A stretch of DNA of 64,000 bases, taken from assembly GCF_051857475.1 (NCBI RefSeq), contig NZ_JBPZGZ010000004.1, forward strand, positions 434,001 to 498,000. Direction: 5' to 3'. Below the pieces are notes generated by a model. The model was given only the letters and a program-made list of their open reading frames with translations, was not told where the DNA came from and did not search any database. This document shows, in pieces, positions 33,147 to 41,892 of the stretch; position 1 is the first letter of the stretch; each line of letters starts with the position of its first letter. A program made the position numbers and the translations under genes. Origin of the DNA: Pelomonas sp051857475. GTDB taxonomy: Bacteria; Pseudomonadota; Gammaproteobacteria; Burkholderiales; Burkholderiaceae_C.

Positions 33147-33758
33147 TTACTGCTTTTTAGGCGTAATGCGAGCGAGTTCGTCCTCGCTGATGATGTCGAA
33201 CACCTTCACGACCTTCTTGACGCCATTGACGCCACGCGCGATGTCGGTGGCGCGGTTGGCTTCGCGTTCGGTGACGCGGCCCAGCAGGAAGACCTCGCCG
33301 CGTTCGACGACGACGTAGAAGGCGTTGCTGAGCAGGTCGGGCGCGTCGATGAGCGAGGCCTTGACCTTGCTCTTCAGGACGACGTCGTTGGAGCGGCCGC
33401 TCAGCGCGCTGAGCATGGTGACGGCCGTCTCGTTCACCACGCGGGTGACGTTCTCGACGCCGCCGACGATGCGCTCCAGCGCCTCGCGATCGGCTTCGGT
33501 GCGGGCTTCGCCGGTGATCAGCGCGACGCGGTTGTAGCTGTTGACGTTGACGTGGACCTTGTCGCCGAGCTGCTCGCGGATGCGGGCGCCGGCCTTGAAC
33601 TCGATGGTCTCGTCCTCGAGCTGGGTGGCCGAGGTGCGGCGGTCGGTCGCGACGCTGACACCGCCCACCATGGCGCCGCCGATCAGCAGCGGGGCGCAGC
33701 CGGTGGCGAGCGTGCTGGCGAGGATGGCGGCGGTCAGGGCGAGGCTGAGCTTTTTCAT
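33147..33758 (-). CDS. BON-domain outer-membrane lipoprotein (DolP/YraP family)
   Basis: 203 residues from MKKLSLALTAAILASTLATGC; the lipobox cysteine is residue 21. Two BON domains follow (about 55-120 and 130-200). An upstream in-frame ATG lies inside the preceding gene and is rejected. DolP/YraP supports outer-membrane integrity. Its place after the SIS-domain gene reproduces the conserved rsmI-yraN-diaA-dolP neighbourhood, here with rsmI on the opposite strand. Confidence 0.92.
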   Translation of the reverse strand: MKKLSLALTAAILASTLATGCAPLLIGGAMVGGVSVATDRRTSATQLEDETIEFKAGARIREQLGDKVHVNVNSYNRVALITGEARTEADREALERIVGGVENVTRVVNETAVTMLSALSGRSNDVVLKSKVKASLIDAPDLLSNAFYVVVERGEVFLLGRVTEREANRATDIARGVNGVKKVVKVFDIISEDELARITPKKQ

Positions 33759-33777
33759 CTGTAGGTTTCCAATCGGG

Positions 33778-34347
33778 TTATTCATCGCTGCCGAGCAATT
33801 GCACGTCGACGGCGTCGATCAAGGCGTGCAGCAGCACGCGCTGGGCTTCGATAACGCGCGGCTCACGGCCGTGGCTGACGCGAATCTGGATATCGGTGTC
33901 TTGCAGCAGGCCACGCCACTCGTCGGTGGCACCACCCGTCAGCGCGATGACGCTCATCTCCTGCGAATGCGCCACCGCCAGCGCGCCTGACCAGGCGTCG
34001 CGTTGCTCGCGCAGCGGCTCGATCATGATGAGGACGTCGCCCGGGTGGCCATGGGCCTGCAGCAGCCGGGCCAGGTCCAGGCCGGCGGCGTCGCGGGTCT
34101 GGGCGGCCAGGCTCCAGGCGGCCAAACCCGGGCGCTCCTGCTCGAAGCGGCCCGCCAGGCGGGCGGCCAGGTAGTCGGCATCCATGCTGGCCAGGCCTTG
34201 GGCGGCGCAGAGGATGCGATTGCCGCCGGTGATGGCGTCCACCACCATCTGTGCGGCCATCGCCAGGGGTCGTGCCAGCTGCTCGGCGGCTTGGTAGAGC
34301 AGGTCGGCGCTTTCGAAGAACTGCTGTTGTATGCGTTGTTCAATCAT
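33778..34347 (-). CDS. SIS-domain protein (DiaA/GmhA-like)
   Basis: 189 residues. It is a single SIS (sugar isomerase) domain: MIEQRIQQQFFESADLLYQAAEQLARPLAMAAQMVVDAITGGNRILCAAQGLA resembles DiaA and phosphoheptose isomerases. DiaA promotes DnaA assembly at the origin; GmhA acts in LPS heptose synthesis. The gene neighbourhood (yraN, rsmI, dolP) favours the DiaA branch. The active-site histidines and glutamates of GmhA are not obvious. Confidence 0.87.
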   Translation of the reverse strand: MIEQRIQQQFFESADLLYQAAEQLARPLAMAAQMVVDAITGGNRILCAAQGLASMDADYLAARLAGRFEQERPGLAAWSLAAQTRDAAGLDLARLLQAHGHPGDVLIMIEPLREQRDAWSGALAVAHSQEMSVIALTGGATDEWRGLLQDTDIQIRVSHGREPRVIEAQRVLLHALIDAVDVQLLGSDE

Positions 34348-34365
34348 GCGGCGCGAATGATAGGG

Positions 34366-34758
34366 TCAACCCGCATCGAAGGCGGCGCGCAGCCAGGTGA
34401 GGTTGTCACCATCGATGGCGACCACGTCAAAGCGGCAGGGCGGCGGGCTGGCGTGGCGCAGCAGATAGTGCTGCGCGGCGTAGATGAGGCGCTGCTGCTT
34501 GGCGGTCGTCACGCTGGCGGCTGCCCCGCCGTGGGAATCGTCAGCCCGGGCCCGCACCTCGACGAACACGAGGGTGCCGTCGCGATCGGCCATGATGAGG
34601 TCCACCTCACCCGCGCGGCGGCTGGGGCCGGCGCCGACTCGATAATTCCTCTCCAGCAGGCGCAGGCCGGCGGTTTGAAGATGAGCGAGTGCGGCATCTT
34701 CGGCCGCGTCACCGCGCGTCTTGGTATCCGGTTTTGAACGAGAGCCCCAGTTGAACAT
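34366..34758 (-). CDS. YraN-family (UPF0102) nuclease-like protein
   Basis: 130 residues. GDAAEDAALAHLQTAGLRLLERNYR followed by GEVDLIMADRDGTLVFVEVRAR shows the PD-(D/E)xK nuclease-like core of UPF0102. The function is not firmly established, with suggested roles in DNA processing. It ends 18 bases before the SIS-domain gene and its start overlaps that of the divergent rsmI. Confidence 0.92.
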   Translation of the reverse strand: MFNWGSRSKPDTKTRGDAAEDAALAHLQTAGLRLLERNYRVGAGPSRRAGEVDLIMADRDGTLVFVEVRARADDSHGGAAASVTTAKQQRLIYAAQHYLLRHASPPPCRFDVVAIDGDNLTWLRAAFDAG

Positions 34759-35680
34759 TGCTGTTTCCGATCAGTCCCTGCTGCGCCAGGCCGCAGCGGC
34801 CGCGGCCGGTGGCCAGCAGTATCCGGCCGCCACCCTCTATCTGGTCGCGACACCCATCGGCAACCTGGCCGACCTGAGCCTGCGCGCCATCCACCTGCTC
34901 GGCCTGGTGGACGCCCTGGCCTGCGAGGACACCCGCCAGGGCGGCTCGCTGCTGCGCCATCTGGGCCTGCACAAGCCACTGATCGCCGTGCACCAGCACA
35001 ACGAGCGCGAGGGCAGCGCCGGCGTCGTCGCGCGCCTGGCCGCGGGGGAGCGCGTGGCCTATGCTTCGGATGCCGGCACGCCGGCCATCTCCGATCCGGG
35101 CGCCGTGCTGGTGCAGGAGGTGGTGGCCGCCGGCTATCGCGTGCTGCCGCTGCCGGGGCCAAGCAGCGCGGCAACTGCGCTGAGCGTGGCTGGCGATACG
35201 GCGGCGACGAGTTTTGCCTTCGTCGGCTTCCTGCCGACCAAGGCCGGCGAACGGCGCACGGTCTTGCAGGCGGTGCTGGCCGTGGAAGGCCAGAGCCAGG
35301 TGTTGTTCGAGGCGCCGCATCGCATCGAAGACCTCATCGCTCTGCTGGCCGATCTGGCGCCGGCGCGGCGCGTGACGGTCGGCCGAGAGTTGACCAAGCA
35401 GTTCGAGACCGTCCACACAGCCGAGGCTGCGACTTTGCCGGCTTGGCTGGCGGCCGACGCCCAGCGCCAGCGCGGCGAGTTTGTCCTCGTGCTGCACGCG
35501 GCAACACCCCTGGCCGCCGCAGACGATGACCTGCCCGCCGAGGCGCTGCGGGTGCTGGCCCTGCTCGTCGCCGAGCTGCCGCTGAAGCAGGCGGTGGCGC
35601 TGGCGGCGCAGATCACTGGTGCGCCGCGCAACCAGCTCTACAACGCCGGGCTGAAGCTCAAGCGCGGCGGCGACGAGTGA
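34751..35680 (+). CDS. rsmI: 16S rRNA (cytidine(1402)-2'-O)-methyltransferase
   Basis: 309 residues. LYLVATPIGNLADLSLRAIHLL, CEDTRQGGSLLRHLG, YASDAGTPAISDPG and LPLPGPSSAATALSVAG are RsmI signatures. It methylates the 2'-OH of C1402 of 16S rRNA. No ATG exists near the family N terminus. A TTG at 34751 (then NIAVSDQS) is the best start, overlapping the divergent yraN start by eight bases; a TTG at 34721 is an alternative. The 3' end overlaps the convergent sugar dehydrogenase gene by 23 bases. Confidence 0.9.
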   Translation: MNIAVSDQSLLRQAAAAAAGGQQYPAATLYLVATPIGNLADLSLRAIHLLGLVDALACEDTRQGGSLLRHLGLHKPLIAVHQHNEREGSAGVVARLAAGERVAYASDAGTPAISDPGAVLVQEVVAAGYRVLPLPGPSSAATALSVAGDTAATSFAFVGFLPTKAGERRTVLQAVLAVEGQSQVLFEAPHRIEDLIALLADLAPARRVTVGRELTKQFETVHTAEAATLPAWLAADAQRQRGEFVLVLHAATPLAAADDDLPAEALRVLALLVAELPLKQAVALAAQITGAPRNQLYNAGLKLKRGGDE

Positions 35681-36845
35681 GCAGGCTGCCGGCGGCCAGG
35701 CCCAGGGCCAGCAGCAGGGCCGGCGCGGGTTCGGGCACGGCAGCAGCCGCCAGCTGGTAGATGTTGCCGTTGATGCCGACGGCGTAGAGGGCGCCGTCGC
35801 CGCCTTCGCCAAAGCTGGTCAGCGTGGAGCCGCCAAACGGTGTCGCCAGCGGCGTGACCGTGCCGCTGCTGAAGCTCCAGATGCGGCCGGAGATGAAGTC
35901 GCCGAAGACGTATTTGCCTTCCAGGCTGGCATCCGCCCCGCCGCGATAGACATAGCCGCCGATGACGGTGGCGTCGCCGTTGGCGCGGCCGTAGTCGTAG
36001 ATCGGATTCGTCAAGTTGGGCGGGGTCGGGTCGCTGATGCCGGGCGTGGCGATCGATCCCTCGCGCACCCGCCAGCCGTAGTTGGCGCCGCGCCCCAGGC
36101 CGGCAGCGGCGGAAGCGAAGTTGACTTCCTCTCGCGCGCCCTGGCCGACGTCGCCTATCCACAGGTCGCCGGTCTGGCGGTCGAAGCTGTTGCGGAAGGG
36201 GTTGCGCAGGCCATAGGCCCAGATTTCGTCATTGCCGGCCACGCCGACAAAGGGGTTGTCCGTCGGCACCGTGTAGCCGCCTGCGGCGTTCGGCGTGATG
36301 CGCAACAGCTTGCCCAGGTTGCTGTTCAGATTCTGGGCGTTGTTGTCGGGATCGTTGCCGCTGCCGCCGTCACCGGTGGCGATGTAGAGGTGGCCGGGGT
36401 CGGCGCTGCTGAAGCCTATCCAGCCGGCCTTGTGGTTGTTGCGGCCGGCGGGCTGGGCCACCGTGATGATGGTCTTGGCGCTGGCCAGATCCACGGCGCC
36501 CGAGCTGTTGACCGTGTAGCTCGCGACGACGGTGTTCAGCGTCGTCTTGTCGATGTAGTCGACATAGAAGCGGCCGTTGCTGGCAAAGCCGGGATCGAAG
36601 GCCAGGCCCAGCAGGCCGCGCTCGCCGCCGGTGTCGACCTGGCCCGACAGGTTGAGCCAGGTGGAGACCGTGCCGCCGCTGTCCTGGGTCTTGATGAGTC
36701 CGCCCTTCTCGACGACGAAGAGTCGCGAGTCGCCGACGGGCGCGGTCAGGAAGACGGGCTGGCTGTAGCCGGCGCCGACCTGGGTGTAGGCGAGGGCGGC
36801 GCTGGTGCCGGCCAGGGCCAGCGTGGCGATCAGCAAGGACTTCAT
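35658..36845 (-). CDS. PQQ-dependent sugar dehydrogenase-like protein with PEP-CTERM tail
   Basis: 395 residues from MKSLLIATLALAGTSAALA, a signal peptide. A six-bladed beta-propeller of the glucose/sorbosone dehydrogenase family follows: GERGLLGLAFDPGF, GRNNHKAGW (probable catalytic His138), YIATGDGGSGNDP, WAYGLRNPFR, WIGDVGQGAREEVNF. The C terminus VPEPAPALLLALGLAAGSLLTRRRRA is a PEP-CTERM signal: VPEP, hydrophobic segment, arginine cluster. It is thus predicted to be processed by an exosortase and tied to the cell surface or exopolysaccharide. The substrate is unknown. Confidence 0.9.
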   Translation of the reverse strand: MKSLLIATLALAGTSAALAYTQVGAGYSQPVFLTAPVGDSRLFVVEKGGLIKTQDSGGTVSTWLNLSGQVDTGGERGLLGLAFDPGFASNGRFYVDYIDKTTLNTVVASYTVNSSGAVDLASAKTIITVAQPAGRNNHKAGWIGFSSADPGHLYIATGDGGSGNDPDNNAQNLNSNLGKLLRITPNAAGGYTVPTDNPFVGVAGNDEIWAYGLRNPFRNSFDRQTGDLWIGDVGQGAREEVNFASAAAGLGRGANYGWRVREGSIATPGISDPTPPNLTNPIYDYGRANGDATVIGGYVYRGGADASLEGKYVFGDFISGRIWSFSSGTVTPLATPFGGSTLTSFGEGGDGALYAVGINGNIYQLAAAAVPEPAPALLLALGLAAGSLLTRRRRA

Positions 36846-36905
36846 GCGGCGCTCCGGTTCGATACCGATGCGTCGCATGCTGGCCGGGCCTGGGGCCCGC
36901 CAACA

Positions 36906-36929
36906 TCCCTAGCAGGGGCCTGCCAGGGA
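36906..36929. terminator. Hairpin downstream of small periplasmic protein gene
   Basis: TCCCT and GCAGG (36906-36916) pair with CCTGC and AGGGA (36919-36929), with one mismatch and a two-base apparent loop. It lies 34 bases past the stop of the small periplasmic gene on the minus strand. A T run is missing. Confidence 0.35.
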
Positions 36930-36962
36930 CGGATTTGTTAGCAGCCGTAATGGGTGGTCATT

Positions 36963-37301
36963 TCAGCCCGGTGCGCTGGCGGCACGCGCGTTGTGCTTCT
37001 TGCGGTGGATGTCGCGGCTGGCGCCGTCCTGCATGGCCGTGATGTGGCGGCGCTCCTTGGCGGTGACCGTGCCATCGGCTTTGGCCTTGGCCTCGGCGTT
37101 GTCGACGCGAGCCTGCTCTTTCTCCAGGCGCTGGGTCTCGTGGGCCGTCAGCGTGCCGCTGGCAGCGCCCTGGGCGATGCGGGCCTGCTGGTTGGCTTCG
37201 CGCTTGTCGATGCGCGGCGTGTTGGTACCCGGGGTCTGGGCAAAGGCGCTGGCGCCGGCCAGGGCCAGCAGGGCGATCAGGGTCTTGTGAGCGGTCTTCA
37301 T
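36963..37301 (-). CDS. Small periplasmic helical protein of unknown function
   Basis: 112 residues with an AAGGAG ribosome-binding site. The signal peptide is MKTAHKTLIALLALAGASAFAQ. The mature part is highly charged and helical with two related units: SGTLTAHETQRLEKEQARVDNAEAKAK and DGTVTAKERRHITAMQDGASRDIHRKKHN. This resembles a group of small uncharacterised periplasmic proteins of betaproteobacteria with a repeated G-x-(L/V)-T-x-x-E pattern. The function is unknown. Long in-frame extension upstream is antisense to tldD. Confidence 0.8.
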   Translation of the reverse strand: MKTAHKTLIALLALAGASAFAQTPGTNTPRIDKREANQQARIAQGAASGTLTAHETQRLEKEQARVDNAEAKAKADGTVTAKERRHITAMQDGASRDIHRKKHNARAASAPG

Positions 37302-37436
37302 GCGGGGCTCCTTGTGGGTGTTGGGTTGCAGGGCCCGTCCACAACGAGGCCTTTGTAACCGTGGCCGACATGATCTTGGTAAAGAAGCAATGCCATGTCT
37401 TCCAACTCCTGACGGGGAGCTTTCTAGAATCAGGCC

Positions 37437-38900
37437 ATGATCGCCGTCGAACCCACCCTGGCCCGCCTGGCCACCGCCCGCTCGCAACTGCTGGAGCCCT
37501 TCGGCCTGACCGAGGCCTCGCTCTCGCAGGCGCTGCGCCTCATCACCGAGCACCGCGTCGACGATGCCGACCTCTATTTCCAGACCACGCGCGCCGAGGG
37601 CTGGAGCCTGGAGGAGGGCATCGTCAAGAGCGGGTCCTTCAGCATCGACCAGGGGGTCGGCGTGCGCGCCGTGGCCGGTGAGAAGACGGCCTTCGCCTAT
37701 TCCGACGACATCTCGCTGGACTCGCTCCTGGACGCCGCCCGCACCGTGCGCACCATCGCCGCGGCCGGCCAGAGCAAGAAGGTGAAGGTGCCTTCGCAGG
37801 GCCGCGTCGCCGGCAGCCGCGAGCTGTATGGCGTGTCCGACCCCATCGCCAGCCTCGACAGCGCCGCCAAGGTCGCCCTGCTGGAGCGCGCCGAGAAGAT
37901 GGCCCGCGCCAAGGATCCGCGCGTGGCGCAAGTGATGGCTGGCCTCGCCGCCGAGCACGAGGTGGTGCTGATCGCCCGCGCCGACGGCACGCTGGCGGCC
38001 GACGTGCGCCCGCTGGTGCGCCTGTCCATCACCGTCATCGCCGAGAGCAATGGCCGCCGCGAGGTGGGCTCGGGCGGCGGCGGCGGCCGTTTCGGCCTGG
38101 CCTATTTCACCGACGAGATGATCGCCAGCTATGTCGAGCAGGCCGTGCACGCCGCGCTGACCAATCTCGAAAGCCGCCCCGCGCCGGCGGGTGAGATGAC
38201 CGTCGTCGTCGGCCCCGGCTGGCCCGGCGTGCTGCTGCACGAGGCCGTCGGCCACGGCCTGGAAGGTGACTTCAACCGCAAGGGCTCCAGCGCCTTCTCC
38301 GGCCGCATCGGCCAGCGCGTGGCGGCCAAGGGCGTGACGGTGCTGGACGACGGCACCATCCCCGACCGCCGCGGCTCGCTCAATGTCGACGACGAGGGCT
38401 GCGCCAGCCAGCGCAATGTGCTGATCGAGGACGGCATCCTGAAGGGCTATATCCAGGATGCGATGAATGCCCGCCTGATGAAGGTGGCGCCCACCGGCAA
38501 CGGCCGCCGGGAAAGCTATGCCCACGTGCCCATGCCGCGCATGACCAACACCTACATGCTGGGCGGCAAGGACGATCCCCAGGAGATCGTCGCGTCGATC
38601 AAGAAGGGCCTGTACGCCACCAACTTCGGCGGCGGCCAGGTCGACATCACCAGCGGCAAGTTCGTGTTCTCGGCCAGCGAGGCCTACTGGGTCGAGAACG
38701 GCAAGATCCAGTACCCGGTCAAGGGCGCCACCATCATCGGCAATGGCCCCGACGCCCTGACCCGCGTCAGCATGATCGGCAATGACATGGCCCTGGACAC
38801 CGGTGTCGGCGTCTGCGGCAAGGAAGGCCAGAGCGTGCCGGTGGGCGTCGGCCAACCGACACTGCGGATTGATGGGTTGACGGTGGGCGGGACAGCCTGA
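37437..38900 (+). CDS. tldD: Metalloprotease TldD
   Basis: 487 residues. The zinc motif HExxxH is HEAVGH (268-273) in LLHEAVGHGLEGDFNRKGSSAFSGRIG. The TldD N-terminal YFQTTRAEGWSLEEGIVKSGSFSIDQGVGVRAVAGEKTAFAYSDD is intact, and C-terminal GKEGQSVPVGVGQPTLRI is conserved. With TldE/PmbA it forms a barrel-shaped protease that degrades unfolded peptides and matures modified peptides. tldE is not in this window. The ATG is at the family-typical position. Confidence 0.96.
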   Translation: MIAVEPTLARLATARSQLLEPFGLTEASLSQALRLITEHRVDDADLYFQTTRAEGWSLEEGIVKSGSFSIDQGVGVRAVAGEKTAFAYSDDISLDSLLDAARTVRTIAAAGQSKKVKVPSQGRVAGSRELYGVSDPIASLDSAAKVALLERAEKMARAKDPRVAQVMAGLAAEHEVVLIARADGTLAADVRPLVRLSITVIAESNGRREVGSGGGGGRFGLAYFTDEMIASYVEQAVHAALTNLESRPAPAGEMTVVVGPGWPGVLLHEAVGHGLEGDFNRKGSSAFSGRIGQRVAAKGVTVLDDGTIPDRRGSLNVDDEGCASQRNVLIEDGILKGYIQDAMNARLMKVAPTGNGRRESYAHVPMPRMTNTYMLGGKDDPQEIVASIKKGLYATNFGGGQVDITSGKFVFSASEAYWVENGKIQYPVKGATIIGNGPDALTRVSMIGNDMALDTGVGVCGKEGQSVPVGVGQPTLRIDGLTVGGTA

Positions 38901-38907
38901 CGCACCT

Positions 38908-39390
38908 GTGAATCGCTCCGACGTCGCTGAGGCGGGATTCGCCGAACTTGCTCGTGGTTTTTGTGCGTGGTGCGAAGGTGAGTCTCTAGGAGACAGTCCG
39001 GAAGCCACTGCGGGACAGTGGATCGCTAGGCTTCATGCGGCGGCGCTGGCCTTGCCTGACGTCGGTGCGGATAACGCTGACGGACTTCCCGATCTGCCTG
39101 AGCGAGAAGCTGTCAGGGCTGCAGCGAATATTGCTCGGTTTGCCGGCTGCCACTACCGAGAATTCTTCGACCCCGATCCCTCGCTGCAAAACGAGGCTGT
39201 CATGGGAGACATCGGTGATGACCTGTTGGACATCTACGAGGACGTGAAGGCAGGGCTCGTCTTGACGGACCAAGGTCGGGGGGCCGACGCGTTGTGGCAT
39301 TGGTCGTTTCTGCACAGGATCCATTGGGGACGCCACGCTGTTGGTGCGATGTTCGCGCTGCACTGCATGACTGCCAACAAATCGACCTGA
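38908..39390 (+). CDS. DUF5063 domain protein
   Basis: 160 residues from a GTG seven bases after the tldD stop. GDIGDDLLDIYEDVKAGLVLTDQG and WHWSFLHRIHWGRHAVGAMFALHCM are the DUF5063 core, a small helical family of unknown function. Base composition and codon use are less GC-rich than in tldD, which may reflect recent acquisition. No ribosome-binding site is evident, and coupling to tldD is possible. Confidence 0.75.
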   Translation: MNRSDVAEAGFAELARGFCAWCEGESLGDSPEATAGQWIARLHAAALALPDVGADNADGLPDLPEREAVRAAANIARFAGCHYREFFDPDPSLQNEAVMGDIGDDLLDIYEDVKAGLVLTDQGRGADALWHWSFLHRIHWGRHAVGAMFALHCMTANKST

Positions 39391-39403
39391 AAGGCAGTGG
39401 AGG

Positions 39404-40186
39404 TCATCCGGCCACCACCTTCACGCTCAACAGCGGCAGGCCCGCAATCGACCCTTCCATCAAATCCCCAGCCACCACCGGCCCCACGTTCTCCGGCGTG
39501 CCGCTGAAGATGATGTCGCCGGGCATCAGCTCGAAGGCCTGGGACAGCTGGGCGATCTGCTCGGCGACGCTCCAGATCATCTGGTTCAGGTTGGCGTCCT
39601 GCTTGACCTGGCCATTGACCTTCAGCGTGATGGCGCCGGCCGTGAAATGGCCGACCTGGGCCACGCGGTGGATGGGGCCGATGGGCGCGGAGCGATCGAA
39701 ACTCTTGCCGATCTCCCAGGGCTTCTTCTGGTCGCCCATGCCGCGCTGCAGGTCGCGGCGCGTCATGTCCAGGCCGACGGCATAGCCATAGACGAGGTCC
39801 AGCGCCTTCTCCACCGGTACATTGCGGCCGCCCTTGTGCAGCGCCGCCACCAGCTCCAGCTCGTAGTGGTAGTTCTTGGTCAGCGGCGGGTAGGGGTGGT
39901 CGGTCGTCTTGCCAATCGCGACGAACTGAACGGCGTCACTGGGCTTCTGGAAGAAGAAGGGCGGCTCGCGCGTCGGGTCCGAACCCATCTCGCGAGCATG
40001 GGCCGCGTAGTTGCGGCCTATGCAGTAGATGCGGCGCACCGGAAAGACTTCGGCGCTGCCGGCAATCGGCACCGAGGGCGGGGCAACCGTGAAGGGCGAC
40101 GCGGCAGAAGCTGCCGTGGTTGTGCAGGCGCAACCGGCCGTAGCAAGACCCGTGACCGCGGCGCCGAGGGCGTGGCGTCTTTGCAT
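39404..40186 (-). CDS. Fumarylacetoacetate hydrolase-family protein with export-like N terminus
   Basis: 260 residues from MQRRHALGAAVTGLATAGC. The C-terminal part is an FAH fold: IYCIGRNYAAHAREMG, PPFFFQKPSDAV, YHYELELVAAL (metal-binding Glu), GYAVGLDMTRRDLQ, GDIIFSGTPENVGPV. Relatives are acylpyruvate or fumarylpyruvate hydrolases. Unusually, residues 1-31 hold a twin arginine, a hydrophobic stretch and ATAGC, resembling a Tat and/or lipoprotein signal. Such enzymes are normally cytosolic. It is divergent from the DAHP synthase leader. Confidence 0.87.
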   Translation of the reverse strand: MQRRHALGAAVTGLATAGCACTTTAASAASPFTVAPPSVPIAGSAEVFPVRRIYCIGRNYAAHAREMGSDPTREPPFFFQKPSDAVQFVAIGKTTDHPYPPLTKNYHYELELVAALHKGGRNVPVEKALDLVYGYAVGLDMTRRDLQRGMGDQKKPWEIGKSFDRSAPIGPIHRVAQVGHFTAGAITLKVNGQVKQDANLNQMIWSVAEQIAQLSQAFELMPGDIIFSGTPENVGPVVAGDLMEGSIAGLPLLSVKVVAG

Positions 40187-40299
40187 GGCTTGTCTCGAGT
40201 AATCGAGGCATTGATTGGCGGCCAAGCGCTCGCCAGGGTCAAGCCGGGCTTGCCCGCTGCCGAAAGCTCATTCCGGCTGGCGTGCTAGATTCCGTTCCC

Positions 40300-40362
40300 A
40301 TGTCCAGCGCCGCATTCTTTAGCTTTTGGTTTTTTCCCCGCCCCGGCGGTGGAGAGTCCTGA
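40300..40362 (+). CDS. Phenylalanine-rich leader peptide (attenuator of aroG)
   Basis: 20-codon frame from ATG 40300 to TGA 40360-40362, with the core AAFFSFWFFPRP: five Phe codons (40315, 40318, 40324, 40330, 40333), four of them TTT, a rare codon in this GC-rich genome, and one Trp. A GTG at 40282 would lengthen it by six residues. It is followed by a terminator before aroG. The arrangement is that of a transcription attenuator responding to charged tRNA-Phe. The ribosome-binding site is weak. I assign the role from layout, not from a known homologue. Confidence 0.75.
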   Translation: MSSAAFFSFWFFPRPGGGES

Positions 40363-40402
40363 GCGCGCGCGCTGAACACAGAACTCCCCAGAACCGCCGG
40401 GC
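40341..40402 (+). promoter_or_regulatory. Candidate antiterminator structure in aroG leader
   Basis: CCCGGCGGT at 40342-40350, inside the leader peptide codons, is identical to the 3' arm of the downstream terminator, so it can pair with the terminator's 5' arm (40392-40401). GGAG (40351-40354) can additionally pair with CTCC (40384-40387). A ribosome stalled at the Phe codons would leave this segment free, blocking the terminator; one at the stop codon would cover it. Confidence 0.65.
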
Positions 40403-40429
40403 CCCAAAGCCCGGCGGTTTTTCTTTTTG
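40392..40429 (+). terminator. Attenuator terminator upstream of aroG
   Basis: AACCGCCGGG (40392-40401) pairs perfectly with CCCGGCGGTT (40410-40419) across an 8-base loop, and a T-rich run (TTTCTTTTTG) follows. It lies 13-50 bases before the aroG ATG, so it must be regulated or leaky to allow expression. Confidence 0.88.
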
Positions 40430-40441
40430 AGGTGCCCGAAG

Positions 40442-41566
<1,125 letters not shown>

Positions 41567-41580
41567 CACAATCGGCGGCC

Positions 41581-41892
41581 ATGCAAGCCCGCATCACCGT
41601 CGTCTTCGCCACCGGCGCGCCGGTCGACATTCAGCTCGACGGCGCCGAGGTGCTGAGCTTCGAGGCCGCGCGGCGCTGGCTGGACGACAACTTCGTGCGG
41701 CTGGAATGCGAGCCCCTGCGTGGCTCGGGCAAGGTGCTGCTGGCCGACAAGCTCGTCGGCATTGCCCTGGCCGCCGGGCCGGCCGCGTTTGCGGACGAGG
41801 CCTGGGCCCTGGACTACGCCCGCGCGGCGGCTGGCGCCCTGTCCAAGGCCCTGATCAAGGTCGACGTGCCGCGCCTGGCCGTCTCCTACTGA
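41581..41892 (+). CDS. Hypothetical protein downstream of aroG
   Basis: 103 residues (MQARITVVFATGAPVDIQLDG...). There is no recognised domain, signal peptide or membrane segment; composition is ordinary for the genome and codon bias supports coding. It lies 14 bases after aroG, so it is probably cotranscribed. The 3' end overlaps the convergent PEP-CTERM gene by 38 bases, which is long for a convergent pair. The function is unknown. Confidence 0.65.
   Translation: MQARITVVFATGAPVDIQLDGAEVLSFEAARRWLDDNFVRLECEPLRGSGKVLLADKLVGIALAAGPAAFADEAWALDYARAAAGALSKALIKVDVPRLAVSY

Noticed and set aside
37302..39008. Long minus-strand frame joined to the small periplasmic protein gene
   Set aside because: Antisense shadow of tldD. 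The small gene has its own ribosome-binding site and signal peptide at 37301.
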